The notes beneath the pieces were generated by a model, which saw only the letters and a program-made list of their open reading frames with translations, did not search any database and had not been told where the DNA came from. From Neonectria sp. B-13 (lineage: Eukaryota > Ascomycota > Sordariomycetes > Hypocreales > Nectriaceae), in the NCBI GenBank assembly GCA_002682825.1, contig NOKP01000005.1:248001-312000 (forward strand): a DNA stretch of 64,000 nt, in the 5' to 3' direction. A program made the position numbers and the translations under genes. Positions 23,001 through 38,000 of the stretch are shown here, one piece after another. Position 1 is the stretch's first letter; every line of letters starts with the position of its first letter.

Positions 23001-26000
23001 CCTACAGTGTGGTTCGTCATTGACCACCTGCCGCTCAATGCGTCTGGCAAGACAGACCGGAGGAGGCTCAGAGCTGCTGGGTCTTCATACTCCAAGTCCG
23101 AACTTACGAATGGAAACGAAGGGAGTGCTGGAAGAAAGATCGAGAAACGCCCTCCACAGACAGATGCCGAGGTGGCGTTGGTCAAGCTCTGTGCGCAGGT
23201 CCTTGGTCTCGAGGAAGTCCAAATAGGGGTTGACGATAACTTCTTCCGAATGGGTGGTGACTCAATCATGGCAATGAAGTTGGTTGGCGCCGCGAGCAAA
23301 GCCGGGCTGACCATCACTGTTGCCCTTATATTTCAGCACCCGAGACTGGCTGATCTTGCTACGGTTCTGACAACCAAAAAAGACGACAGCACCGATGCCA
23401 TTCTCGATAGCGTCGCTCCGTTTTCACTTTTGCCAGGCGCTGTGGATTACTCTCTGCTAAGGGAGCAGGTAGGCCATATCTGCGGCGTCGATGGAATGGC
23501 TATTCTGGATGCCTACCCTTGCACGCCGCTGCAAGAAGGCTTGCTGGCGCTCAGTTCCGTACAGACCGGCGATTACGTTTTGCAGAGCGTGTTGGAGATG
23601 TCGTCGTCCGTGGATGAGCTTCGCCTCCGCGCCGCATGGGAGAAGACCGTCCAAGCTCTGCCGATTCTGCGGACGCGGATTGTGCAGCACTCGACGCTCG
23701 GACTGATTCAAGTTGTCGTCGACAAAGGCGTGGAATGGCAGGCTGCAGATGACCTGGAAGAGTACCTCAAGCAGGATAATCTACTGCCAATGAGCCTTGG
23801 AAAGCCACTCGGACGATACGGAATAACTACGGACAATACGACGGGAAAAAGGTTCTTTACAGTGACGATACATCACGCGCTGTATGATGGCGAGTCCTGG
23901 GAGCTGGTTCGCGAGCACTTTTCGAACATATACGCCGATCGAGTTACCCCTAAGCCCCATACCAACTTCAACCGAGTTGTGAAGACCATCCTAAACACCG
24001 ACAGCTCAGCAACAGGGGATTTCTGGCAGAGATCCTTCTCCGGGCTCAGTGGAGCAGCTTTCCCACCCATGCCGCCTGGCGTAAGGGCCATCACTGCCGA
24101 CACAACTATTCGCAGCGGCTCCTTTCAGGTATCAAATGGGATCGAAGGAAGGTCTGGCGTGACTATTGCATCTATTGTACGAGGTGCATGGGCATTCGTC
24201 GTCCACCAGTACACTGGAACTGACGACGTTGTCTTCGGCGCCCTCCTATCTGGCCGCAACATGGCTGTTTCCGACATTGACAGGATTGTCGGTCCCACGA
24301 TAGCCACGGTCCCTGTTCGCGTGTGTATTCCTCCAAGCTCCAGCTCTTCGACAGTTTCGACATTCCTCCAGGGCGTACAAGACGCAGCAACTGCCATGAT
24401 CCCATTCGAGCAGACCGGCCTACGCCACATTGCAAAAGTGGGTGTGGAAGCGCAGCAGGCTTGTAACTTCCAGACACTGCTCGTCGTGAACGCTACCAGG
24501 CCCAATGTAGGCGACAAGCAAGAGGACGAAAATAGCCTTGGCAGGTGGCTCCACATGTTCAAGACCCAAGAATTCACCACGTACGCGGTCACCATCAAAT
24601 GCGAGCTTTCGGCAGCAGACACTGTGCAACTAGAGTGCTCTTTTGATCCGAGAGTTATCGAGCAGTGGAAAATTCAAAAGATGCTGGATCAGACCAGCTT
24701 CGTGATTCAACAGTTTGCAGGGGCCGCCGGGGATCGAAAGCTGGCTGCCTTGGATGGTCTCATGCCGTCTGATCAAGAAGAAATCTGGCAATGGAACGAG
24801 ACCGTCCCGCCGAGAGTGGACGAGTGCGTTCATGAAATCATCCAACGACAAATAGACTTACACCCTCAGGCACCGGCGGTACACTCGTGGGATGGTAATC
24901 TGACATACCATGAACTGGACGACGTTTCTAACCGCCTTGCCCACCACCTCATGCATCTCGGCATCCGCGAGGGGTCTCTTGTGCTTCTCTGTTTCGAAAA
25001 GTCGATGTGGACTATCGTTGCTAAGCTGGCAGTACTGAGAGCCGGTGGAGCGTTTGTGTTGGTCGAGCCATCATTGCCCCAGCATCGACTACTCAGCATT
25101 ACTCGCCAGACAGGCTCATTACTGGCCCTTGCTTCTGCCAGTACGGCATCTGTCATCTCTGCGTTCGTTGCAGAGACTACGGTGCTAGATGACGGATTGC
25201 TGGGCCCCGCCTCAGATGTACTATTAGGAGTGCTGCCTCAAGTTTCCCCTTCGTCGCCAATGTACATCCCTTTCACATCTGGCACCACCGGTGAACCCAA
25301 AGGTACTATCATTCCACATAGCGCGTTCGCATCGACCCTTCACTACCAAGCTCATCGACTTACCTGTCCTAATGCCCGCGTATTCGACTTTTCCTCCTAT
25401 TCCTTCGACGCGTGCATCATAAACAGCATGGTGACGCTGGCCGTTGGTGGCTGCATCTGCATAGCATCCGAAATCGATCGAAAGGACAACTTGACTGGCG
25501 TCATCGCCTCGATGGAAGTCAATTGCATGCTTCTCACCCCATCGGTCGCGCGTCTGGTGGACTTCACTAAATTGCCGCTATTCAAGTTTCTCATTCTTGG
25601 AGGCGAGGCCATTCGAGCTATCGATATTGATCGAGTTCCTAAACGCATCCACATTGTCAACGCTTATGGACCGTCGGAGTGCACACCAACGAGTACCATC
25701 AACGACAACCAGGACTTGAGAGACGAGCTCACACGTATCGGAACTGGTGCGGGCACTTGTACATGGGTGGTAGACCCTAATAACCACGACCGACTTGTGC
25801 CTATTGGTGCTGTAGGCGAACTACTTATTGAGGGTCCTACAGTTGGCAGAGGCTACTTAAGGAATCCCGAAAAGACTGCGGCTTCTTTCATCGATGCTCC
25901 TGGCTGGCTTCGAAGAGGATTAGGTCAAACTGTCTCAGGCCGCAGTGACAAGCTTTATAAGACGGGAGACCTGGTTCGGTACAACGACGGTGGTGTATTG

Positions 26001-29000
26001 AGCTACCTTGGCCGCAATGATTCACAGGTCAAGCTCCGAGGACAAAGACTCGAGCTTGGTGAGATTGAGCACCATGCTCTCGCCTGTATCCCGGGTGCAA
26101 AGGAAGTGGTTGCAGAGATGGTCCACCCAGTCGACGATGACTCTGCCACCACGCTCGCAGCGTTTGTCGTGATGCAGGAGGGCGAGGCCGCGTACGCACT
26201 GGACAGCCAGTCCCAATATCGGACATCTCGTCTCTTCGCGGTACCTACGTCTGTGGAAGACCAGCTCGCTGAACGAGTACCCAGCTACATGGTTCCAACA
26301 GTCTGGGTGGCTATGGCTGAGTGGCCACTGAATGAAAACGGCAAGGTCGACCGTAAAGCCTTGCGGAAACTCGGATCCTCCTTTTCAAGGTCGCAACTGG
26401 CGCAGTTGAATCAGAGCGTGGATGACCAAAAACGTGCTCCCACCAGCGAAGCTGAACTTGTGATGTCACAGCTATTCGCGCGCGTCCTCAACATTGATCT
26501 TGATACCGTCTCTGTGGGCATCGATGACAGTTTCCTCCGCATCGGTGGAGATTCTATCACGGCCATGCAGATCTCTGCCGAAGCCAGGGCTCGGGGCTTG
26601 AACATCCCGACCGCGGCTATCCTTCGCCACAAGACTATCGCTGCCATCTTGGATGCCTGCACGAATTCACAGGCCTCAAAGGTCCAAGGCGAAGCTGGAA
26701 ATCAGGGAAGACTCTTCGTCTCAGGCGAGCACGTCACTGGGCACCCATTTCCCATGAGTCCCATTCAGGAGCTGTTCTTCCAATACCAGCCAAACCCGAC
26801 AGTCCCATTTGATCAATGCTTCCTACTCGGGTTGCGGCAACCCGTTACTCTCAAAACATTGACAAATGCATTCGGTGTTTTAGTTTCTACACATTCCACC
26901 TTGCGTACCAAGTTCCAGCAGAACGATGGTGGTAAGTGGGAGCAACGCATCGAACATAGTGCTGACAGTGCTTTCCAGATTTGTTACCTTGAAGATAGCC
27001 TGCGAGACCTGAACGACGTCGCCCCGACAATCTTAAAGTGCCGTAGCAGCCTCGATATTGTCAAAGGCCCCCTGGTATCGGCTGCACTCTTCGACGTGCT
27101 CGGAAAACAGAGACTGTTCGTATCGATCCACCATCTTGTTGTGGATCTGATGTCCTGGAGAGTACTCCTCAGCGACCTGGAGAACCTTCTGAGCAAAAAC
27201 ATCACTCCAAGTGTACCTCGCTTGTCTTTTGCCAGCTATTGTGGGCTCCAGAAGGAATATGCAGCTGCACACCTCAATCCCGACGAACAACTCCCTTTCA
27301 CTGTCCAGCCACCAATGCATGAGTACTGGGGCGTTGAGATTCTTAATGATGGGCCCGCGGTACGCTCGAAGACGACCAGCACGACGTTTCGCGTTGACGA
27401 GTCGTGTACCGCAGTCCTTCTCGGAGACGGCAACGATGCATTCGGTACTCGTGCGCCAGAACTCATGCTGTCTGCATTGTTTTACTCATTCAACCGCGTC
27501 TTCGCCGACCGGCCCCTGCCGACCGTATTCAATGAGTCTCATGGACGCGAGGTCTAGGACGACTCCTTGGACCTATCTACCACGATAGGATGGTTCACAT
27601 CATTTTACCCTGTCCAGGTTACTTGCGAGCAAAGTACCGAAATCCTGGATCTGGTCCGCCAAACCAAAGACTGCGTTCGCAGTATACCTCAGAACGGCTG
27701 GCAATATTTCGCATCAAGATTTATAAATGAGCAGACTGCAGATGCGTTCATCTCGCAGTTCCCGGTTGAGGTTATGTTCAACTACTCTGGACGTTACCAA
27801 CAACTGGAGCGGAAGGATGCATTATTCCAAAACCTCTCAATGCCGACAGAGAGTTTTGGACCTGTGACATGCGCGGAGTTCAAAAGACAGGCCATCTTGG
27901 ACGTGCTTGTGTCTGTGGACCAGGGCTGTCTGGCTGTGACGTTGCTATATGACGAAGATATCAAGCACGGCGAAAAGGTGTCAGTATGGGCGACCGAGTT
28001 TCAGATTGCTCTGCAGCACCTTGCGGGCGACTTGCGCGGTCGACAGGTGGAATGGACTCTGTCAGACTTCCCGGGGGTTTTTGGATCGTATAGCGATATT
28101 GCGGAGTTCAGGGACGAAACTCTCCCACGTATTGGCGCCGCCTTGCGACTTGAACATGTCGATGACATCTTCCCGTGCACGCCGATGCAGGAAGGTATTC
28201 TGATCGGCCAGGCCAAAGACTCCAAGATGTATCGGACACGACTTGATCTCGAGCTACGTTTGCCAGATGCCAGCAAATCCATCGACGTGACTCGACTGCA
28301 ATGGGCCTGGAAACAGGTCGTCCAACGCCATGCTCTTTTGCGCACAGTCCTGGTCAAGAACTTCCCCGGCAGCAGCCGCGTGATGCACGTCGTCTTGGAT
28401 TCTCCAACGGTCGAAATTGCCATCAAAACGGACTTCAGCAAGGCCGTAATCACAGAGGCACTCGAGAGTGAAGACGTCAGCTATCAAGAGCTAGGGCTTC
28501 AGCATCATCTGTCTCTGTATCAGTTGTCCAACGGCGAGGTCCATCTCGTGCTCGAGTTCAATCACGTCATTGTCGACGGCCACTCGACCGGTATGCTGAT
28601 CCGGGAACTCATAAACTTCTATAATGGCGGTGACACGCCTCCTCCAGCACAAACCTACCGCGAGTTCGTCTCGTTCATCGGCAAGGAGTTGCACGAACAA
28701 GGGGTTGATTACTGGACTCATTTTCTCGCTGGCGTCGAACAGTGCCACTTCCCGGAACTCGGCTACGAAGAAGTAGCACAGCCAACCTCGCGCGAGTTGA
28801 TCACGGTGCCAGGTATCGACACTGACCGCATGCGGGCGTTCTGTGCAGAGTGGGAGTTGACGCCTGCAATCATCATCCAGGTAGCATGGGCCACGGTGCT
28901 GAAGTCATACACAGGGATCCAACGTCCTTCCTTTGGTGTCATTTGCTCGGGCCGGGATCATCCCATAGACGGGATTGACAGCATATTCGGACCTCTTATC

Positions 29001-32000
29001 GGAATGATCACAGCTTGCATCTCGCTTGGCACGGACGAGTCGGTCTTGGACGTGTTGAAGGCTGCACAGTTGCAGTATCTGATGGCGCTGCCGCACCAGA
29101 CGGTACCTCTTGCAGCTGTGCATAGTGCATTGGGGCTTGGGTCGTCGGCGCTGTTTAACAGCATCTTATCATTCCAGAAGGGCGAGAGTGATGTTGTGGA
29201 GGGTAGCGACGAGGGCTTATCGATGAAGATTGTGGATGGGGTTGATCCCAATGATGTGAGTGCTACTCCTTTCACCAAGTGAAGTGTGGGAAATATGAAG
29301 ATACTAACGACGGGCGGCATCCTTCCTAGTATTCCATCTCTGTCAGAGTCATCGACGCTCCCACGGAAATCAATATCTTGATTGATCACTCTGGCGCACT
29401 TGGGGAATTCCAGAGTGATCAACTCGGCAGGTGTTTCAGCACTGCTATAAGCTCGATAATGAACAATGTTCAAGACGCTGTCACACAGTTGGACCTTCTG
29501 GATAGTCAGGGCCTGGAGAAGTTGTGGACATGGAACCAAGACGTCCCACCACCTATCGAGGCATGCATGCACCAGCTTGTCGAGCAGCAGGTTTTGGCAA
29601 ACCCAAATCGCTGTGCGATCGAGTCCTGGGACGGGCAGGTGACCTTTGCGGAATTAGGTCGTCGGGCAAATACCCTCGCACACTACTTGGCTTCGCTGGG
29701 AGTCGGACCTGGCGCCATTGTGCCTGTGTGTTTCGACAAGTCGCTCTGGGTCGTCGTTGCCATGCTGGCTGTCCTCGAAACGGGAGCCGCATTCGTGCCA
29801 ATAGACCCAACACAGGCCCCGGAACGACGGGAATTGGTGTTGAAGCAGGTCGAAGCGCATATCATCTTGACCTCGGAACGGTTTGCGAGCATATCCTATG
29901 GCGAAGACCGTTCCATCTTGGCAGTGACACCTGCTTTCATTCAGAGTCTTTCATCAGATCACCAAGACAGGAAGTTGGTCACGGTGCAGGTCAACCCTTC
30001 ATCGACCATGTACTGCCTCTTTACATCCGGCAGCACGGGTGTACCTAAGGGTGTCATTCTCCCGCACCGCGCAGTCAGCACGAGCTGCACATATCATGGC
30101 AACCGCATCGGCTTCAGCTCAAGCACACGAACGTTACAATTCTCCGCATATACCTTTGACGCCTGCATCATGGAGATATTCACCACTTTGCTGTTTGGCG
30201 GCTGTGTATGCATCCCCTCGCCGACGGAGCGCCTAGATGATGTTGCGGGGTCCATCCAAGCTATGGACGTCAACATGTTATTCTTAACCCCGACTGTCGC
30301 GCAACTGGTCGACCCGGACGAGGTCCCCTCTTTGCGAACAATCATTATCGGGGGCGAGACGTCTTCCCCCGCCGACTTTGCGAGATGGCACCATCTTGAC
30401 ACAGTTCTGCAGGCCTATGGCCCTACCGAATGCGCCATCTTTTGCGCGCTGAATGATGAGGGCCCGAACGCGGCGCATAGGAACTGTATCGGTCATTCTG
30501 TGGGGACAACGAGCTGGCTCGTCGATCCGCGAGACGAGAACAAGCTTGTGCCGATTGGGGCTATCGGTGAGCTTGTCATCGAGGGTTCTCAGTTGGCACG
30601 AGGCTATCTAAATGACGAGGTTCGCACCGCCAGTTCATTCATCAGTAACCCACCCTGGCTGCTTCGCGGTTCCTCTCGCGATGATAGTGCGACCACAACG
30701 ATCCTCGGACGCCAGGGCAGGCTGTACAAGACGGGCGACTTGGTGAGATACGTCGGCGACGACGGCAGCATGGTCTATGTCGGCAGGAGGGACGCACAGG
30801 TGAAGCTCCACGGTCAGCGGATGGAATTGGCCGAAACAGAGCATCACGTCATGGCGTGTGTCCCGGGGGCACTCCAAGTTGCGGCCGAAGTTGCAAGGCC
30901 CGGAGGTGAAGGAGCGGGACTGGCGCTCGTTGGGTTCCTCGTGTTGGGCGACGCAACGAAAACTGCTGCTGTTCCTGCTGCTGAAGTCGATGGCGGCGTG
31001 TTGTTGGTGAGGGGAACTACTCGGGTTTACTTGCTGCCTACGTCGATTGAAGATGAGCTGGCAAAGAGGCTGCCGAGTTACATGATTCCGACTGTCTGGT
31101 TCACCATTGACCAGTTGCCCATGAGAAGCTCTGGCAAGACGGACCGCAAGAAACTCGGAGATATTGTTTCTTCTTTTACCGTTGCCGAGCTTGCTGCGCT
31201 GAAGCGAGAAAGGTCCAGCCGGACAGTGTCCACCAAGGCAGAGAGTCGGATCCAACGCCTCTGGGCGCGTGTGCTGGGACTGGACGAATCCAGCATTGGC
31301 CCCGACGACAACTTCTTCCGCCTAGGTGGAGATTCCATCGCTGCCATGGAGCTAGTCAGCGAAGCCAGGAAAGATGGCACAACTCTCTCTGTTGCGCAAG
31401 TCTTCCAGCAGCCGAAGCTTTGGCAACTGGCGGGGCAGTTGGGTGCGAGTTCCACGGCTGTTGTCGCCTCGACTGAGATCAAAGCGTTCTCTCTGCTGGA
31501 TGACCGGATCAGCGTCGAGAATTGCAAGAACAAAGTCGCCCAACTCTGCGGCGTAGATGTGCGGGATCTCCAAGACATTTACCCTTGCACTCCACTGCAG
31601 GCAGGATTGATGGCTCTCACATCCAAGCAGACTGGTAGCTACATCCTGCAGGCTATCATAGAGCTCTCGGCGGACATCGACCTGCCACGCTTCAAGGACG
31701 CCTGGCAGCGGACAGTCCAATGCAGCTCGATACTACGCACCAGAATCGTTCAATGCGACGACGTTGGTCTGGTTCAAGTGGTTTTGGAGAAGAGTACTAT
31801 CGAGTGGCAACACTCCAACAACCTCGAGGCTCATCTTCGAGAGGATAAGCTTGTTTCGATGGGCTTGGGAGAGCCACTCGCCCGCTTCGCACTCGTTGAT
31901 GACGACGTCTCGACGCAAAGAACCCTCTTTGGATGGTCTGTCCATCATGCACTTTACGATGGAGAGTCAATGCCACTCGTTATGTCACTTGTCAAGCAAT

Positions 32001-35000
32001 TCTACCAAGGCGCAAGCCCACAACGACAGCCAGACTTCAGTCTTTTCGTCAAGTATACCCTGGACCAGAAGAAGAACGACGCCGACACATTCTGGGGGAC
32101 GACCTTTGACCGAGTGGAGGTTGAAACATTCCCGTCGTTGCCAAGCACTGCTCACGTCGTAACCGCCGACTCGACGGTTGAAAAGTCTTGTTCTTTTGCA
32201 GCTCCGAACGAGTTGGACACTACCATGTCGATTATCATCAGAGCTGCGTGGGCATTGACAGTCCACCGCAACACGGGAACGAAGCATGTCATCTTTGGAG
32301 CCACCTTGTCTGGCCGCAACGCGCCCGTGGCAGAGATCGAGAGAATGGTCGGTCCAACCATCGCCACGGTTCCCATCATCGCCCGCGTCTCTGCAGAGTC
32401 CACGGTTTCGAGGTTCTTAGGTCAGCTACAAGACCACGCCACCGCCATGATCCCATACGAACAGACTGGTCTACAGAACATCGCCAAGATCAGTGTCAAC
32501 ACTCGTGCCGCTTGTGAATTCCAGACCTTGCTGGTCGTGCAGCCGCCTGCATCGAGCTCGCTTGAAACGGAACTTGGAACATGGCGCGAGATGCCCCAGA
32601 CAAGAGAATTCACAACGTACGCCATGACACTGGTCTGCCAGCTCTCGACAGACGGTCGTGTCGATATCCGCTGCAGCTTCGACTCAAATGTCATTGCTAC
32701 GTCTCGTGTAGGGAGAATACTCGAGTACTTCGCAAACACCATCCGGCAATTGACCGCAGCGCATCCCGACCAACCCATTGCGCAGTTTCTGGGCCCTGAT
32801 GCTGTGGATATCGAGCAGCTGTGGTCTTGGAACAGCAGCGTCCCGGGATCTATTGACGCTTGCGTGGATGGCTTGATCTCGGCCCAAGCACGCTTACGGC
32901 CAGACGCACAAGCAGTCTGCGCCCATGATGGAGAGTTCACGTTCGGGCAACTCGAGAGCCTCGCGACGAAGGTGGCCCACCGCCTCGCGTCTTCTGGCGT
33001 GGCACACGAGACCCTGGTCCCATTGTATTTTGAAAAATCCTGCTGGACCATCGTTGCCATGCTTGCGGTTCTCAAGGCTGGTGGCGCCTTTGTGCCTCTT
33101 GATCCGACCCAGCCATCTGATCGCATAGCGGCTGTCTTGAAGCAGGCTGACGCCCAAGTCATCCTGACGTCGGAAAGTCTCTCTCGAACGAACTTCGGCT
33201 CTGCTTACACAGTTATTCCTGTCGGTCAGAGCTCGTCTGGATACCTTACCGAGATACCCGCCGAATTGCCCACCGCGAATCCGAGTTCTGCCGCCTACGT
33301 GATCTTCACGTCGGGGAGCACCGGCACACCCAAGGGCGTTCTTCTCGAACACAGAGCCGTCAGCAGCGGATGTCACTACCATGGCGCCAAGGTCGGTCTC
33401 AGTCACGAGTCCAGGGTGCTACAGTTCGCTTCATACACCTTCGATGCCTCGATCTTTGAAATCATCACCACCCTCGTCTTTGGTGGCTGTGTGTGCGTTC
33501 CCTCGGAGAAGCAGCGCTCCGATAACCTGGCTCAGGCCATGGAGTCCATGGCTGTGAATATCGCACTCCTCACGCCGTCAGTGGCGAGACACGTCGAGCC
33601 GATCCAAGTGCCATCGTTACAGACCATTCTGTTTGGAGGCGAGGCGTCGACGGCAGAAGATTACTCCAGATGGACGCCAAGCACCAGGGTGTTCAACTTG
33701 TACGGCCCAACAGAAGCTACCGTCATCTGTGCTACTGCAGAGATTACTGCGGACGTTGTGCAGCCTCGTAATATTGGTACAGCGACAGGATCGACAAGCT
33801 GGGTTGTCGACCCGCAAGACCCCGAGACCCTGGTTCCCATTGGAGCGACGGGCGAACTTCTTGTCGAGGGACCTATCCTCGCGCGTGGCTATATTAACGA
33901 CGATGACAAGACCAAGGCCGCGTTTATCAATACCCCGGCCTGGTTGACAAAGGGGTCGGGTTATGTGTCTGGTCGTTACGGACGGCTCTACAGAACCGGC
34001 GATCTCGTCCACTACGCAGAGGACGGCAGCCTCATCTACGTTGGCCGTCGGGATGCTCAAGTCAAGATTCGTGGCATGCGTGTCGAGCTGTCTGAGATTG
34101 AACATCATGCTCTGGCCTGCGTGTCGGGGGCAGAAGAACTTGTCGTTGAAGTCATTAAGCCTACCGGTGAAGGAGCTGCCAGTATGCTAGCACTCTTTGT
34201 TGTCCCTGACAAGAACAATTCCCGTGGCTCTGAATTCCTGAGCGGTGGTACCAAGCTGGAGAGTGGCAGCTTGACGTGTTGCGTCCAACCTCTTCCTGCT
34301 GCTCTTGAACGCGTCATGGCGGAAAGACTGCCTAGCCACATGATCCCGGTGCTGCTGTTCGTGCTGGACTATGTTCCACTGAGCATGGCGGGCAAGACGG
34401 ACCGGAAGAAACTTGGCAAACTCGGCTCGTCTTTGTCCACAAGTCGGCTGGCTTCCCTTCAGAGCGCGAGCGTGGCACAGAAGCGTGGCCCGTCCACAGA
34501 GGCCGAGGCTATGCTCCAGGAGATCTGGGCGCGAACCCTCAACGTCGAAGCTTCTGCTATTGGCATTGACGACAGCTTCGTTCGTCTTGGTGGTGACTCT
34601 ATCACAGCCATGCAAGTATCTTCATCGGCCAGAGCACGAAGATTGGATATTTCGACAGCGGATATCTTGCAGCACAAGACTATCAGCGCGATCATACAGG
34701 TCTGGAGCTCTCAGTCTCATGATATCAAGGAAACGTCGTCGCAGCTCGAGAACTCGCTCCAGCGTGCTAAAGATGCTGTTGGCAGAGGAGAACCCTTCCC
34801 TCTTGGCCCGATACAGCAGCTGTTCTTCCAACATCAGCCGGACCCCACTGTGCCTTTTGATCAGTGCATTCTTCTTCAGCCACGAGAAAAGATTGAACTG
34901 TCACGTTTGAAGGAAACACTAGATACTCTTGTCGACACCCACCCTGTTCTCCGCACCAAGTTCGAGGTATCAGCATCGGGTACATGGCAGCAGCGTCTGC

Positions 35001-38000
35001 AGTCTACTTCTACAGACACAGCCAACAGTGCAGTTTGTCTCCGCCATGCAAGACGTGACAGCTCCGATCATATCTCAGCGGTCATCTCAGAGCACCGAGG
35101 GGATCTGAACATCACAGACGGCCCTCTAATGGTGGCTACACTGATTGATATTGCCGAATCTCAGTATCTCTTCCTGAGTATTCACCACTTGGTGGTGGAT
35201 CTTGTATCTTGGAGAGTAATACTCGAAGATCTAGAAAACATACTCTCTGGAAAAAGCCAACCGTTGGCTCCTCCCGTGCCCTTCGAGGCTTGGACCTTTT
35301 TGCAGGCCGACTACGCCACGAACCATCTTGACGAGAACCAGGCGTTGCCCTTCGAATTGGAGTTGCCGCTGCACTCTTACTGGTCCTTCCAGGACACTAA
35401 GTCGCCGGGCCTAACAATGAAGCAGAGCTTTACCCTTGGCGAGGGGATAAGCGCTGCCCTCCTCGGCAATTCCAACGACGCTCTCGGCACGCAGCCGGCG
35501 GATCTGATGATCTCTGCTCTTCTCTTCGCCTTTGGACAAGTCTTCTCGGACAGGAAACTTCCCACAATCTTCAACGAGAGCCACGGTCGCGAGGTATGGG
35601 ACAGCAGCATCGACCTCTCGCGGTCAGTCGGTTGGTTCACGACACTGTATCCTGTCCAAGTCCGGCCTTCACAACCAGACCTACTCGACTTTGTGCGCCA
35701 TGTCAAGGACTGCATTAGAAAAATCCCCCAATCTGGCTTCCAGTACTTCACGTCCAAGTTTCGTGACGACGATACCGCCAGAGAATTTGTATCTTCGTTA
35801 CCAGTGGAGATCATGTTCAACTACGGCGGCAGATATCAGCAGCTCGAACGCAAGGATGCATTCTTCAGAAACGTTCCAATGCCAGAGGACGCTTCCACCC
35901 AGACAAGCCAGTTCACGCGGCATGCACTGTTCGATGTGCTTGTCAATGTCACGGATTCAACGCTCGGTGTCACCTTCATCTACGACGACACTATAGCCGC
36001 GAAGCACGAACGCATGATTCAGGAGTGGATCCACGAGTACAAAACAGCCTTGGAGAATATCGCAACAAGATTCTCCCAGGAGTCGCGCCAGTGGACACTG
36101 ACGGACATGCCGGCTACATTTGACTCGTACGACAGTATCGCCGAGTTCCAGGGTACCGTGATGCCAGAGCTTGCTATACACGATCTGGATGACATCGAAG
36201 ATATTTTCCCATGCGCGCCAACGCAGGAGGGTATTCTCATTAGTCAAGCCAAAGACGCGGACAGTTATCGCTCCCGGGTTAACATCAAGGCCTCAGCTCA
36301 AGCAGGCTACTCTGTTGATATCTCCAGGCTTCGCGAGGCGTGGGCCGCCGTTGTCCAGCGTCACTCTCTCCTACGTGCCATGATTGTCGACAGTTTTCCT
36401 GGCAGTGGACGGGCCATGCAAATAATTCTCAGAGATCCAACTATCAACATCGACGTACATGAAGCTTCCACCTCAGAGGCAGTAGCGTTGGCTCTAAGGC
36501 ATGGCACCGACTCCAAGGAATGGCGCCTACAGCATCATCTCTCCCTGCACCGAGTCACTGCCAAGGATGTTTACATCATTCTTGAGATGAACCACGCCAT
36601 CGTAGACGGCTACTCGATCGGCATACTCCTTGGCGATCTCCGCAGAGAATATAACGGCACCTTAACCCTCACCCCGGCGCCGTCGTATCGCGAATTTGTC
36701 ACACACGTCGCCCAGCAGCCATATGACGACAGCTACGCCTTCTGGAAAAACTCCCTCTATGACGCACAGCCTTGCCACTTCCCACTCCTTGGCGATGAAA
36801 TTGAGACGGCCACCACCGAACTACGCCGTGAGTCGACCAGAATTTCCGTCCCGGACATCGACACGGCGCAGATACGGGCCTTCTGCACACAACACGAAGT
36901 CACCCCCGCGACAGTCATCCAGACCGCCTGGGCAATGGTCCTGAGCCACTACACTGGTTCCAGTTCCCCAAGTTTCGGTGTTCTATGTATGGGGCGAGAC
37001 CTACCTATCCATGGTGTCGAGGACATTTTCGGACCCCTAATTGGCATGCTAGTCTGCCACGTGAAGCTTTCTGGCAAGACACAGACTATTGTCGAGACGG
37101 CCAAAGCCGTGCAAGAGGGATACTTAAAGAGTCTGCCACATCAGAACGTGCCGCTTGCCGTTATTCACAATGCACTAGGGCTGGATGCAGATGTTGCGCT
37201 CTTTAATACTGTGCTTTCGTTCCAGAAGCCGAGCGGCGAAGCCGAACAGGAAAGCCAGAAGGGAGTTGAGTTTACGGTTGCAGATGGTGTCGATCCGTCA
37301 GAGGTGTGTTCTCCTTGCCCGTCCGTGACTGATAACAGGCATTCTTTCAACGAGTGACACGCAGCAGATTTGCTAACATATACTTTCTCTTCTAGTATGC
37401 CATTTCCATCCAAGCAGTCGACAGCACTGCAGAGGTAGGCGTCATCATGGACTACCGCATCGCACTCTCCACGACACAGGCAGCTCAGTTATCTCACTGC
37501 TTCAGTGCTGCCATTTCATCCATAGTCAGGGCCGACGACGACATCAACTACGCCGTTCCCAGACTGATCAGAGACGTGGACCTCCTCGATGACTCGACCT
37601 GGGATCAACTTTGGGAGTGGAACAAGAACCTCCCGCCGCCCAACCAGAAATGCGTTCACGAGATGATCGGAAAACAAGTCGATATTCAGCCCACAAGACC
37701 CGCGGTCTGCGCATGGGACGGCGAATTGACGTATGCCGAACTTGACAACATCAGCACGCGCCTCGCATGGTATTTACTAGAGCTCGGGGTGCAACCAGGC
37801 GTTACCATGATCCCAATTTGTTTCGAAAAGTCCATATGGGTTATTATGACGATCTTGGCGGTACTCAAAGCCGGCGCAGCGTTTGTGCCTCTGGATCTAA
37901 CACAGGCCGCCGAGCGCCGGGAGAAGTTACTTGGCGAGGTTGATGGTCGATTGGTTCTCACATCGACACGGTATAGCCAGACCTCGTTCGGCGAGGGCAG

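Noticed and set aside
27555..27563. Programmed stop-codon readthrough
   Set aside because: The stop is UAG followed by GAC, not the UGA-CUA type context known for efficient readthrough in fungi. Not excluded, but less supported than mutation or editing.
27540..27570. An intron or gene boundary as the explanation for the TAG at 27555
   Set aside because: No GT...AG pair removes the codon, the flanking residues are contiguous with the other three E domains, and the break is inside a domain between conserved motifs. So it is not two genes.
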